A stretch of DNA of 31,671 nucleotides from Prorocentrum cordatum (GCA_963575745.1 CAUYUJ010011558.1:64001-95671), one strand, 5' to 3'. Shown: positions 17,375 through 27,150, counted from the stretch's first letter. Notes: generated by a model from the letters alone, not told the origin. Translations and numbers: made by a program.

Positions 17375-17940
17375 ACAATGGTGGGGATGCTGGGACAGTG
17401 GTGGGAACGGTGGTGGTGGGGACAGTGGTGCGGAGACAGTGGGACAGTGGTGCGGGCAGTGGTGGGGACGGTCGACGGTGGTGGTGGGGACAGTAGTGAG
17501 GGGGACAGCGGGACAGTGGTGGGGACAGTGGGGACAGTGGTGGGGACGGTAGTGGTGGGGACAGTGGTGAAGGCGTTGGTGAGGACAGTGGTGGGACAGT
17601 AATACAGTGGGGCAGGTGGTGGGGACAGTGGGGACAGTGGGACAGTGATGGGAACAGTGGGGACGGTGGGACAGCACAGTGGGACAACGGCGGGGACAGT
17701 GGGACAGTGGTGGGAACGGTGGGGACAGTGGGACAGTGGTGGGGACCGTGGGGAAAGAGGGGAGAGTGGGACCGTGGTGGGAACAGTGGTGGGGACAGTG
17801 GGGACAGTGAGACACTGGTGGGGGCACTGGTTGGGACAGTGGGGACGGTGGTGGGAACAGTGGGGACAGTGGTGATGAGGACAGTGGTGCTGGGGACCGC
17901 AGTGGGGGATGTGGTGCGGACGGTGGTAGGGACCCAGAGT
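17375..17940. repeat. GGGACAGTG minisatellite
   Basis: About 560 bases of GTGGTGGGGACAGTGGGACAGT-type units of 9-15 bases. G runs all lie on the + strand. The complementary reading gives Pro/Thr/His/Val-rich shadows. It occupies the centre of an inverted repeat. Confidence 0.95.
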
Positions 17941-17964
17941 TGTTTGCTGGCGGTGAGCGGGGGG

Positions 17965-18260
17965 GGGGGGAGGGGTTCGAACCGGTAGTGACCCCCCTCG
18001 GTTTTCGAGGGGGGGGGCTTCCAACCCCCCCCCGTTTTCCGGAGGGAGGGGGTTTTCGAACAGGTTTTTCGAGGGGGGGCATGGGTTCGAACCGGGTAGT
18101 TTAGGTGACCCTCCGCTCATCTGAGGGGGGGTGGGTGGTTTCGAGACCCGTAGTGACCCACCCCGGTGTTTTAGATGGGTGGGGGGGGGGGTCGAACAAG
18201 TATATGGACCCAACCCTTGTTGTTTCTGGAGTTGGGGCGTTGGGAGGGGTTCGAGACACG

Positions 18261-18295
<35 letters not shown>

Positions 18296-18400
18296 TTTTA
18301 GTGACCCCTGAATCGGGTTTTATGGGTGTGGGGGATCGTGTTCGAGCGGTTTAGTTGACCAGGGGGGTGTTCACGAATTCTTTGTATTTGTAGTGACCCC
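17965..18400 (-). repeat. Right arm of inverted structure
   Basis: Units with GGGGTTCGAACCGGTAGTGACCCC (near 17974 and 18084, with weaker ones near 18138 and 18249) are the reverse complement of the left-arm units. The innermost parts of the arms also match beyond the unit (CTCGCCGCTGGCAAC against GTTTGCTGGCGGTGAGC). Confidence 0.85.
18264..18294. repeat. T31 homopolymer
   Basis: A run of 31 T within the right arm. Confidence 0.95.
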
Positions 18401-18580
18401 CCCAAGTTTTTTCCGGAGGGGGGGAGGGGGGGAGTTAGGGGAGGGGGGAGGGTTTGCCGGGGGGAGGGGGGGAGGGGGTTCTAGCAGGGGGGCGGGGGAT
18501 TTTCGGAGGGGGGGTGGGACCCCCGGGTTTTGGAGGAAGAGGGGGGGGAATTTTCCACAGTAAAGCGGCGGTGGATCACG
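18401..18580. other. G-rich, no gene
   Basis: GGGGAGG-type runs continuing from the right arm; no gene. Confidence 0.6.
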
Positions 18581-18673
18581 CTCTCTCTCTCTCTCTCTCT
18601 CTTTTTTTTTGTTGTTTTTTTCTCTCTCTCTCTCTCTCTCATCTCATCTCATCTCATCTCATCTCATCTCATC
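18581..18673. repeat. (CT)n, T and (CTCAT)n microsatellites
   Basis: CT repeat, T runs, a second CT repeat, then seven CTCAT units. Confidence 0.95.
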
Positions 18674-18679
18674 ACCATC

Positions 18680-19262
18680 ATGCGTACCCGCGCCCGATTC
18701 GGCACACCCCTCACACGCTTCGTGGCCCCGAAAGGGAACTCCACCGAAGGCCCCAGCGGCAGGGCTCGCACGGCGCACCTGCGCACTCTTCAGCGGCAGG
18801 GCTCTCATGGCGCACCCGCACCCGATTCGGCCCAACCTCACACGTCTCGTGGCCCTATAGGAGTCCACCGACGGCTCCAGCGGCAGGGTCCGCATGGTGT
18901 GCCCCCGGTGCCCCCACCGCTATTTTGGCACACCCTTCGAACGTTTTGTGTTATCACATGGAGCTCCACCGAAGGCCCCAGCGGCAGGGTCCGTGGTGCC
19001 CTAGCGAGCTCTACCGAAGGCCCCAGCGGCAGGGCTCGCATTGCGTACCCGCATCCAATGCGGCACAACAACCCTTCAGACGTCTCGTGGCCCCGAGTAG
19101 AGCACCGCCAAAGGCCCTAGCAGCAGGGTCCGCATGGCGTACCGGGTTTCGATTCGGCACACCCCTCATTCGGGCCGTGGCCCCATGTGGACCTCCATCC
19201 AAGGCCTTCGTGGCAAGGTCCGCATGGCGCACCCGCCCCATTTCGCCACACCCCTCACTCCT
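18680..19262 (+). repeat. 90-bp repeat family, second array (forward)
   Basis: Five to six degenerate units contain ATTCGGCACACCCCTCAC, TTCGTGGCCCC, CCACCGAAGGCCCCAGCGGC and AGGGCTCGCATGGCG. They are the reverse complement of the units at 14008-14365. Spacing varies (about 60-120 bases), so some units are partial. Confidence 0.85.
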
Positions 19263-19417
19263 CACCCCCTGCTTCTGCTCACTTGCCTCGCGGCCCCCGC
19301 AACTTCACATGGTCGGTCTTTTCACCAGAATTGTTTATTGGCCCTTCACCCCCCTAGAGGAGGCGCCAGCCCACGGCCCCAACAGAGGGCGCCATTCGAG
19401 CCCATGGAAAAGGTCAA

Positions 19418-19475
<58 letters not shown>

Positions 19476-20034
19476 CAGGAGGCCCCACTCTGCCCTCGGG
19501 GGGCAGCCCCCCGCCCGAGGACGGCCTCGCGCGCGGAGGGCAAGTACGTGGAGAGCGCGGTGGACGCCAAGCTCTTTGAGCAGGCGCATCCGAGAGGGAG
19601 AGCTACGGTCGGGCATTTTGGCGTCGCGTGTCGCTCCGCCAGTTCTGGCCCACCCCCGCTTCGGCGCGACACGCTGTCCACGTCTGGGTCCCCCAGTGTC
19701 CACGTGCTGAGCCTTTCCCAGGCCCCCGCCCCGCGGAGCGGAGCGACACGCCATCCGCTCACAAGGCATAGCGTGTCGCCGGGGCCGCCGCCGCGACACG
19801 CTAAGCAAAAGTTCCCAGCCCCCCCCAGTGTGCCAGGATTCCTCAGGACTGCAGTGGGTAACTTACTGGGCAGGCCGTGACACGTGTTGAAATTCGCTGG
19901 CGATCAAGGGTGCTTAAAGTAGGCGTACGCTAGGATACAACGCATTGCAATGCCAACATCTGATCAATCTGTTAGTCAGCGTGAACCCCGAACAGTGTGT
20001 TTCTAGCAACATGCGTTGTTCATAATACATATAT
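19263..20034. other. Unique GC-rich sequence with a (GTC)n tract, no gene recognised
   Basis: Open minus- and plus-strand frames run through the TCG repeat (poly-Ser, Thr or Asp) but show no domain. The motif GCGTGTCGC or its complement occurs five times between 19625 and 19800. Confidence 0.4.
19418..19475. repeat. (TCG)n microsatellite
   Basis: Nineteen uninterrupted trinucleotide units. Confidence 0.95.
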
Positions 20035-20440
20035 GCATATATTCGATATACATGTACATATGATGGAGCTACGCATGAACATGCAATTGAAACGCAGCTC
20101 GAACTTCAAATCGACATGCAAACGCAGCTACAATCGAAATTGCGCTCGAACTGGACATCGGCACTTTGATCAACACATCGCCACGCAATCGACATCTGCT
20201 CGACATGCAAAGCTAAGTACACATCACACTGCACATCGGCATGTGCACCGACGTGCAATTCAGCATGCACATCGACATGTAGACATGCATGATCGTATGG
20301 CCGCACCCTACATGCATTTCACAATGGATATTCGAATGCCAACCGACCTTCATATCCACTTGCGATCCACTGACAATCTTAATGCAACTCTAGATCGAGC
20401 TTGCAATGCACGTCGACGTGTACGTCGACAAGCAAATCGT
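20035..20440. repeat. Degenerate CGACATGCA-type repeats, lower GC
   Basis: Irregularly spaced ACATGCAA, CATCGACATG and TCGACATGC words over 400 bases, with GC content clearly lower than the neighbours. The His/Arg-rich frame through it is not a recognisable protein. Confidence 0.6.
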
Positions 20441-21243
20441 AGAACTGCTGCTGGGAGAAACACTCACCCGGACAATGTAGACATATGGTGATATCGGGGA
20501 TGGAGAGGTTGATATCTAATGTCCGTAGGTCGGTAGAGAGGTTGCCATACCATTATGTATAGATCTATGTGTACATCTATGTATGCATCTTGTAGATTGG
20601 TCGTGAGGTCGATTGATGATAGGTCTTGGGATAGCGCGGTCATGCAGTGAGACCTGTAGAAAGCAAGGTCAAGCTGCGGCCATCCCCCCGACCTCCTTAC
20701 CTCCCGCAGGGCGTTCCACGAGGCACCCACGGCCCTTAACACACAGAACTCGAAGGGGCGCGTGGACGGTGCACCTCGTGCTTCGCGGTGCGGCCGCGGA
20801 TCATGTCGGCGGGCCGAAATCCACCCCACCTTTTGGCCCTTTCTCAGGCACGCCCTGGGGGCGCCTCGCCGCCCGCAGCGCCAGTGCGCCCGCGCCCGTG
20901 TGCCAGTGCGCCCAGGCCAGCAAGACAGAGAGACAGGACGACCGCAAGACAAGAGCTACTCCCAGAACGCAGGAGCACGGCGGAGAGCGCGAGAGCGCGC
21001 ACCCCGAAGGGGTCGTCGACGCCCTCGCCGGCATGCGTGGAGGGTGCACGCCAGTCCTCGAAGCGGGTATGTGTGGAATCCCAGATCCCAGTCTTATTTT
21101 AAGCGCCTTCCCACTTCAAGAACGGATCTGCTATGGGTGTTTTTTATTACTCTCTGGGAGGGCCTGAGCCCAATCTCCTTTATCCGCCTTCTTACTTCAT
21201 GGTTTTTGTTTGTTATATCTCATGGAAAGAATTGGTCTAACCA
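20441..21243. other. No gene recognised
   Basis: TAGATCTATGTG-type short repeats at 20540-20600, then GC-rich unique DNA. A minus-strand frame (20464-20952) includes FEFCVLRAVGASWNALREV, which looks protein-like but belongs to no family I can name. Confidence 0.35.
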
Positions 21244-21325
21244 GGGTTGGCCAGAGGGGGTTGGCCGGGAGTGTTGGCCGGATCTCTGGGGGTTGGCTGG
21301 GAAGGTTGGCCGGGTCCGTCGTCGC
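21244..21325. repeat. GGTTGGCCGGG minisatellite
   Basis: Five degenerate units of 14-20 bases with GTTGGCCGGG or GTTGGCTGGG. Confidence 0.8.
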
Positions 21326-21724
21326 ACGAGTTGATTTGCGACGTTGGTCCTGGCAGATGAGATTTTCGCTTGACATCCTCAAAACGAGATGTTGCAATGA
21401 AAGACAATGTTCCAGCCTGAGACATTGCGAGGAGTTTTGATGCGAAATCGAGGGACCAAGGAAGAACACGTAGCACAGAAACGAGTATCATCGTATTCCA
21501 CGCAGTGATATGGCTTACATATCAGCATGTCGTTCGATTTCGATTACCTGCCAGGTTCGTGGGCTCTCAGGTGGTGGGTTCCTCCGTGCGCCTCTGCGGG
21601 GAAGCGGTGAAGGCTGCGGGTTCTCTCGCACGTGTGATGGTCAGCGCTCCTCCGGGCCCCGCCGGGCGACCTGCGTCGTGGCTGGGCCGGGCCGCCCCAA
21701 GGCCTCGTCGTCGACATGGGCGAC
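21326..21724. other. No gene recognised
   Basis: Unique sequence, moderate GC first and rising towards the GGA repeats. No supported gene. Confidence 0.4.
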
Positions 21725-21945
21725 GGGGAGGAAGAGGAGGAGGAGGAGGAGGAGGAGGAGGAGGAGGAGGAGGAGGAGGAGAGGGACGAGGAGGACGAGG
21801 AGGAGGAGGAGGAGAGTATAGGAGGATGAGAGGAGGGATGGAGAAGATGAGGGGATAGGATGAGGATGAGGATGAGGATGAGGATGGGGATGATGAGGAG
21901 GAGGAGGAGGCGGAGGAGGAGGAGGCGGCGGAGGAGGAGGGAGGA
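21725..21945. repeat. (GGA)n and (GGATGA)n microsatellites
   Basis: GGA/GAG repeats with a central GATGAG block (21858-21890). The poly-Glu, poly-Arg and poly-Ser frames are shadows, although a poly-Glu stretch could in principle belong to the coding region that follows. Confidence 0.95.
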
Positions 21946-22059
21946 GCGCACGGGTTCCACGCACTTGCATCATACTTTGTGGCAGCCACCCTGGCCTCAA
22001 GCACGCCAGCTTGCATTAGCTTGCGCTCTGGCCTCAACCTCGACCGCTCTTCGGACCCC

Positions 22060-23152
22060 ACCCACGAAGGCAAAACAAACACGAGGACGGCCACACCATC
22101 CACTATTTGCGCGACAAGCACGACAAGGTAGTGGATGTCAAGACGTGGTGGAAGGCGCACAAGATCCACGCAATCATAAAGAGTTGCGTGCCGCCTGGGT
22201 GTGTCCTTCGGCGCCCGAGCGACCAGCGGATGTATAACTTTATCTGCAGGTGGCACTGCGACCAAACACTCGCCGAGCTCGGCCAGAAGAGAGATTTCCG
22301 AACTCCGCACGCGGACACAAACGTCCAGACGGCTTTGGATGCCGTGGCCTTGACGGCGCGGTGGATGAATATCCATTCAAAATGGACGGTGGCAGCATGG
22401 CTGATGTCAGGGGTCGCCACGCAGGCGCACTGCGACAAAGCGGGCCTCGGCGACCTCGCGGCGCGCGCCAAGTGCGCCATGGGCGCGCCCGAGTGCCAGG
22501 AGGCGATTCGGGAGTGCGCGCGCGGCGTCGGTCTGTGGAAGACGGAGGCCGCTCTCGTCAGCGAACAGGCGCGCGACGCCTTGGGCCGCTCCGTGGCTGT
22601 AGGAGGTCGCGTCCGCCGCGCGGGCGCGGTGGATTGACGGCGACAACAAGCGCAAGGCGGCAGCGTCGGCGATGGAGCCCGCGGTGGCGGACGACGAGCG
22701 GGCTGCCGTGAACAAGGCGATCGCGGACGCTGCCGCGAATGTCAAGGCCGAGCGAGTGGATAAAGAGCGGAAGGCGGCTGAGAAGCAGCTCGAGGTGGTC
22801 CCGGTCGTGGAACGCTTTCAAGCAAAGCGCGGCAGCAAGCAGAAGGCGCCCCCCAAGGCCGTCCGAGACAAGTTGGCCAAGGCCTGCAAGAGCGCCCAGA
22901 CGATGGCGCCGGGGTGGCGGAAAGACGCGTGCAGCTTGCACGCTGCAAGATTCTGGGAGCAGCTGCAGAGGAACGCCGACCGGAGGGCCACGGTGGCCGC
23001 GCAGGTCCAGGTGGCCGCGCAGGTCCAGAATTTCCGCGCGGTGGCCGCGGTGGCCGCGCAGGTCGCTGGCCCAGCGCGCGGAGGCCCTCGATCACCTCTT
23101 CGGCCCTCCCGGGCCGACGGCGGCGACGAGCAATTCGCGTTCTGTGAAGTAA
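22060..23152 (+). pseudogene. Unrecognised coding region, frame-disrupted, with charged coiled-coil-like C-terminal half
   Basis: The first part (frame of 22107, open upstream to about 22020) reads EDGHTIHYLRDKHDKVVDVKTWW-like text. Further on it has ICRWHCDQTLAELGQ, ARWMNIHSKWTVAAWLMSG and CAMGAPECQEAIRECARGVG. This is typical protein composition with several Trp and Cys, ending at TGA 22635-22637. The next part continues one base out of phase (RWIDGDNKRKAAASAMEPAVADDERAAV), rich in Ala, Lys and Glu to about 22880, then GWRKDACSLHAARFWEQLQ. Two copies of the 18-base unit GTGGCCGCGCAGGTCCAG follow at 22997-23032. The most natural end is a frame finishing at 23152. One frame change lies near 22600-22640 and another near 23065. 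No family recognised; it could be host or mobile. Confidence 0.4.
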
Positions 23153-23595
23153 GCTTCATCCTCCTTGAAAGGCGCCCGCGCGCCAACTGAGAAACATCAT
23201 GGGGGGGGTGGCTGGGGGCTGGGGGCTTGGCCTGGGGCGCGGCTGGGCTCTGCCACCCCCCCCAACCCCTTCCGCCGGCGGGGTCTGATGAGAGAGAAAA
23301 ATGCCCCCTTCTCCCTCTCGCTTCGGGCCCGCCCTTCCCCGAGGGTAAGAGGGAAGAGGATAGAGGGGCGGCCGCGCCCCGCCGCTGCCATATTGAGGAT
23401 GCTGGGGCTGCCGGTTTTGGCTCGCAGCCTTGATTCCACAGGCCCCAGGCAGTCCAGGGCGGGATCGACAGTAGTCCGCGGCGTCGCGGGGGCGCTATGC
23501 GGAGAGAGGGAGAGGCGGAAGGGGAGAGGAGAGGACGGGGGGAGGGGGTGGGGGGTGGCGACAGGAGGATGGGGGAAGGCGGAGGACGAGGGGAA
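23153..23595. other. No gene recognised
   Basis: GC-rich unique sequence leading into GGGGA-rich DNA. Confidence 0.4.
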
Positions 23596-23690
23596 ATGGG
23601 GGAGGAGGAGGAGGAGGAGGAGGAGGAGGAGGAGGAGGAGGAGGAGGAGGAGGAGGGGGAGGAGGAGGAGGAGGAGGAGGAGGAGGAAGT
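23596..23690. repeat. (GGA)n microsatellite
   Basis: About 95 bases of nearly perfect GGA. G-rich DNA continues on both sides. Confidence 0.95.
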
Positions 23691-23830
23691 GAGGAGATGC
23701 GGAGGAGTGAGGATGCTGGAGGAGTGAGGACTTGGAGGAGGAGGGGGGGGGGAGCGGGGGGAGGAACATCCAACGCCCCGCGGGGTGAGATCACACAGGC
23801 CCTCGGCAGCAATCGCACGGCGGTCCGTGG

Positions 23831-23960
23831 GCCCATTTCGCATGGGACATCCTCGCAACTCTGGGTCCCAGTAAGTGTTCCGGCCCATTTTGCGTGAGAC
23901 ATCCTCGGGACTCAGGGTTTCGCGTTGCCCGCGTCGCCTGGGGCATCCGCGCAACTGGCG
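23831..23960. repeat. About 52-bp tandem repeat, 2-3 diverged units
   Basis: CCCATTTCGCATGGGACATCC (23831 onward) recurs as CCCATTTTGCGTGAGACATCC (23883 onward), and a third partial unit has GGGGCATCCGCGCAACTGG. Confidence 0.7.
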
Positions 23961-24071
23961 TGGGCATCCAAGGGGGGGGGCGGAGGAAAAGGAGGGGAAG
24001 GAGCATACATGAAAACGGATGCGTTTGAGGTCTTCGGGGGGGGTCTGCGCATCATGCAATTTTCATCTGAC

Positions 24072-24171
24072 NNNNNNNNNNNNNNNNNNNNNNNNNNNNN
24101 NNNNNNNNNNNNNNNNNNNNNNNNNNNNNNNNNNNNNNNNNNNNNNNNNNNNNNNNNNNNNNNNNNNNNNN
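24072..24171. other. Assembly gap (100 N)
   Basis: Exactly 100 N. It is followed directly by (GAC)n (24172-24255), which probably caused the break. Confidence 0.98.
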
Positions 24172-24255
24172 GACGACGACGAAGACCGACGACGACGACG
24201 ACGACGACGACGGACGACGGACGACAACTCGACGACGACGACGGACGACGACGAT
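24172..24255. repeat. (GAC)n microsatellite
   Basis: GAC/CGA repeat directly after the gap. Confidence 0.95.
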
Positions 24256-24500
24256 TGGATTATCTCAATATTCGAACCTCGAATTAGATACGAGACAGAG
24301 GAATAAGCCACCGGCCACTGGAGGATAAACAGGAGGAGAAGGGCGAGGGGCGAGGGGCGAGGACGTCGGACGTCGGACGAAGGGGAGAAAACGTCATCAC
24401 GTTATCCGTAGCCACTTTAGGCTTACAGCTTGCAGATCTTCCGAGGAGCGACGAGGAACCTCCTCGCGCGGCCGCGCGGCGCCACGCACTCCGCACTCTG
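24256..24500. other. Upstream region of the next gene
   Basis: Short GAGGGGCGAGGACGTCGGACG-like repeats near 24340-24380. The reading frame of the next gene is open upstream of its ATG to about 24420, so the coding start could be earlier. Confidence 0.4.
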
Positions 24501-24692
24501 ATGTCCCAGCAGTCCCAGCGGGCCCCACGCGCTCCGCCGTTGCGCATCTTCGCGCCCGCGCCATATGTGCCCAGTTCGTCGGACGACGACGAGGCGGCGG
24601 CCGGCGCCAGCAGTGCATCGAGGACGGCGGCGGTGAAGCACCTCAAGGCGAAGGCGAAGCAGCGGCCCGGGCAGCCCGAGGCGCTTCCGAAG
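24501..24692 (+). CDS. Exon 1 of an unrecognised Pro-rich/acidic protein
   Basis: Starting at the ATG at 24501, the 64 codons read MSQQSQRAPRAPPLRIFAP, then SSSDDDEAAAG and KHLKAKAKQRPGQPEALPK, a disordered, charged segment. The exon ends on a codon boundary at 24692, and the next bases are GTCAGA. If read through, the frame stops within the following inverted repeat. If the 196 bases are removed, it joins phase 0 to the open frame at 24889. The frame is also open upstream, so the ATG is the first reasonable start but not proven. No family recognised. Confidence 0.5.
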
Positions 24693-24888
24693 GTCAGAGG
24701 ACAGAGAACTATGCACATACACCGATTCTTGCCAGGCCCATCCTGAGTCCAGAGTCCAGGATCGGTGCATACGCCATACGCCCTCCTGCCTTGGCCAGGA
24801 AAGCATATGCACCGATCCTGGGCCCAGGAACCCAGGAAGGGCCTGGCCAGAATCGGGATTCGGTGTATGTGCATAGTTCTGTTCGCAG
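24693..24888 (+). mobile_element. Introner-like inverted-repeat intron (GT...AG)
   Basis: This 196-base segment starts GTCAGAGG and ends TTCGCAG. Inside it, a 21-base sequence beginning AGAACTATGC (24705-24725) is repeated exactly and inverted at 24860-24880. After a 7-base gap the repeat extends further (TTCTTGCCAGGCCC against its complement). A second inverted pair sits inside (CCAGGATCGGTGCATA near 24742 against TATGCACCGATCCTGG near 24805). Its length is 1 modulo 3, and its removal joins two phase-0 ends into one frame. It therefore looks like a transposon-derived intron carrying its own splice sites, as reported for dinoflagellate introners. Confidence 0.7.
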
Positions 24889-25887
24889 GCGCCTGCATCA
24901 CCGCCGGCGCCGCAGGCGCAGGCGCCCTTGCAGCGTGGTGGCGTGCCCGTTCCCGTGGTGGCGTACCCGTTCCCGAAAGTCGTGGTGGCGTACCCGTTCC
25001 CGCAGTTCCAGCAGGCCGGCCTGCGCTGCCCGCGCGCCGGCCCGTGCTACCCGCGCGCCGCCCGTGCTACCCGCGCGCCGGCCCGCGCTGGCCGCCCGCC
25101 GGCCCCGGCCCGAGTGCGCCGCCTGGGCCCGCCCCAAAGGTGGCCCCGCCGCCGCGGCGGCAAAGTTCGGCGGCGGCGGGCTCGACGAGTGCGGCTCCGA
25201 GTGCGTCGACGCCGGCGCCAGCGCGGCTGGCGGTCAAGTCAGTGGTGGCGGCGAAGAAGGCCCTCAAGATGGCCCCGCCGTCGGGGCACCAGCCGCAGCC
25301 GCGGCCGCCGCCGCCGAAGAGGATGAGGCCGCCGCCGATGAGGCCGCCGCCGAGGGCCGCCGCCGCAGAGGAGGCTGGCCCGCCGCTGCCTGCGGCAATT
25401 CCAGAGCCAGCTCGTTTCGTGCCCAAGGTGTTGCACAAGCCGTATGAGGAGGACTTCCCGGAGTCGTCTTTTGAGGACTTCATTGCGGAGCGCTGGCTGT
25501 GGGCGCGCGATCGCAGGAACCAGATGGTCTGGTCCCAGGGGCGCAAGCACTTCAACAGCGCCAACTACTTGGTCTTGGGCCTGGACGCGGAACGTAGGCG
25601 CGCCACAGAGGAGGAGGCGGACGCGGCCACCACAGGAGGAGGAGGAGGCGAAGGCGGAGGCCACCACAGAGGAGGAGGAGGCGACCCAGGAGGAGGCGGA
25701 CGTGGCGACCATGGAGGAGGCGGACGAGGCGAACGACGGCGGCTTCTTGGCGAAGAAGGAGGAGGGTGACGAGATCAAGGACGAGGACGTGGTGAAGAAG
25801 GAGTTGAACCTCCAGGAGTTGAGGAAGAAGGTGAGGAGGACCAAGCTCACTGATGACAAGGTCAAGATGGCCCAGCCGGTGCCTTGA
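24889..25887 (+). CDS. Exon 2 of the Pro-rich/acidic protein (two single-base frame changes)
   Basis: From 24889 the frame gives APASPPAPQAQAPLQ, then two copies of VVAYPFP and a 7-residue repeat (PCYPRAG) encoded by a 21-base tandem. One base is missing in the second unit near 25060, and the reading moves to the next frame: PAPKVAPPPRR, KSVVAAKKALKM, the best-conserved-looking part KVLHKPYEEDFPESSFEDF and WLWARDRRNQMVWSQG. A second change near 25632, in a GGA run, leads to the acidic tail (EEEEATQEEADVATMEEADEA) and a basic end (LRKKVRRTKLTDDKVKMAQPVP), with TGA at 25885-25887. Both breaks are in simple repeats and could be sequence errors. The function is unknown. Confidence 0.5.
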
Positions 25888-25899
25888 CATCCGCGCCTA

Positions 25900-26100
25900 G
25901 CCCGCGCCCCGCGCCCCGCCGACCGCCGACGGCGACGGTGGGCGGCGGGCGACATGCGACAGACGACAGACGACAGACGACAGACGACGACGCCGACGCC
26001 GACGCCGACGACCGACGACGACGACGACGACGACGACGACGAACGACGACGACGACGACGACGACGAACGACGACGCCCGTAGTTATCGTAGTTACGCGT
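25900..26100. repeat. (GAC)n/(CGA)n microsatellite
   Basis: CAGACGA units (25960-25985) followed by GAC/GACGAACGAC repeats. Confidence 0.9.
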
Positions 26101-26569
26101 AGTTAGGTGCTGCGGCAGTGCTGCACGCTACACGCTGCCCGCCCACCCGCCGCCCGCCGCCCTCCGCCCAGCGCCCAGAACCCAGCGCAGCACCGGGAAC
26201 TAGGGGCGCGAGGCGGCTCAATCGCCCAAAATGGCCAAGCAGGGTCTCGGCGGACGGCGGAAGCTAGCTCGCGGCTGAGGAGGGGAAAGGGGAAAGGGGG
26301 GAAAACGGGGAGGAGGAGGGGGGGGAGGGGGGGAGGGGGGTAGGGGGGAAGAGGAAGGGAGAAGGGAGGGAGCGAAGGGAGAAAGGAAGAGAAGGAGGGA
26401 AGGGGGAGGGGAAATGAGGGAAGGAGGGGGGGGGGGGAGGAGGGGGGGGAGGGGGGGGAAGTGGGAGGGTGGAAGCTGAAAGAGAGAAGATTAAGAGTTC
26501 GAGACGCACATGCGGAAGCTCGCAATGATAGTGAAGCTACGATGATACGATGAGGTTTGGTGTCTAGTC
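26101..26569. repeat. G-rich/purine-rich tract (GGGGAGG)n
   Basis: After about 170 bases of unique sequence, 26280-26470 is almost pure GGGGA/GGGAGG on the + strand. No gene. Confidence 0.8.
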
Positions 26570-26690
26570 TGGGCTCCTCCTCCCTGCTCCCTACCCCCTA
26601 GTCCCCTCCTCTCCCTACTCCTTACACCCTACTCCCCCTCCCTACTCCCTACTCCCTACTCCCTACTCCCCTCCTCTCCCTCCCCATCCT
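26570..26690 (-). repeat. CCCTACT heptamer-like array (left)
   Basis: CTCCCTACTCCCTACTCCC-type units. The complement occurs at 26960-27150, on the other side of a GC-rich spacer. Confidence 0.85.
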
Positions 26691-26959
26691 CCGCCTCGCC
26701 TCCTCTTCCCCGTCCACCATCGACATCATCGACTCATCGCCATCGCCCTCTTCATCTTCCATGATCCCCCTCATTCCCTCCCTCGCAGCGGACGGGGGCG
26801 GCCTCCGGCGCCGCTCGCCGCAGGCCGCAGGCCACCGGCCAGCGCCGCGCCAGCGCCGCGCCAGCGCCAGCGGCCGGCGCCGCGCCTGCCGCAGGCCCCG
26901 GCCCCCGCCCCCCGCTCCCCGCTGGCGCCGCCGGCCGGAGGGCAGTAGGGGCACGGATG
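26691..26959. other. GC-rich spacer between heptamer arrays
   Basis: Contains imperfect GCCAGCGCCGCGCCAGCG repeats. No gene recognised. Confidence 0.5.
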
Positions 26960-27150
26960 GGAGAGGGAGTAGGGAGTAGGGAGGGGGAGTAGGGAGTAGG
27001 GAGTAGGGGGGGGGAGGAGGGGAGTAGGGAGTTGGGGGGGGGGGGGGGTTATTTAAAGGGAGAGAGGGGGGGTAGGGAGTGGGGAGTAGGGAGGGGGAGT
27101 GGGGAGGGGGAGTAGGGACCATGAAGAGGTGGGGAGTAGGGAGTAGGGAA
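26960..27150 (+). repeat. AGTAGGG heptamer-like array (right)
   Basis: GGGAGTAGGGAGTAGGG units with G-run interruptions, the inverted counterpart of 26570-26690. Confidence 0.85.

Noticed and set aside
17375-17940. CRISPR-like array
   Set aside because: Units are short, degenerate and contiguous without unique spacers; the genome is eukaryotic.
24284-24901. 205-codon minus-strand frame
   Set aside because: It spans the inverted-repeat intron and exon 1 of the plus-strand gene; no domain.
26218-26240. Spliced-leader relic on the minus strand (CCAAAATGGCC)
   Set aside because: Only about 10-12 core bases match and no coding region follows on that strand.
26960-27150. Telomere
   Set aside because: AGTAGGG is not the TTTAGGG repeat, the array is short and interrupted, and an inverted copy sits nearby.
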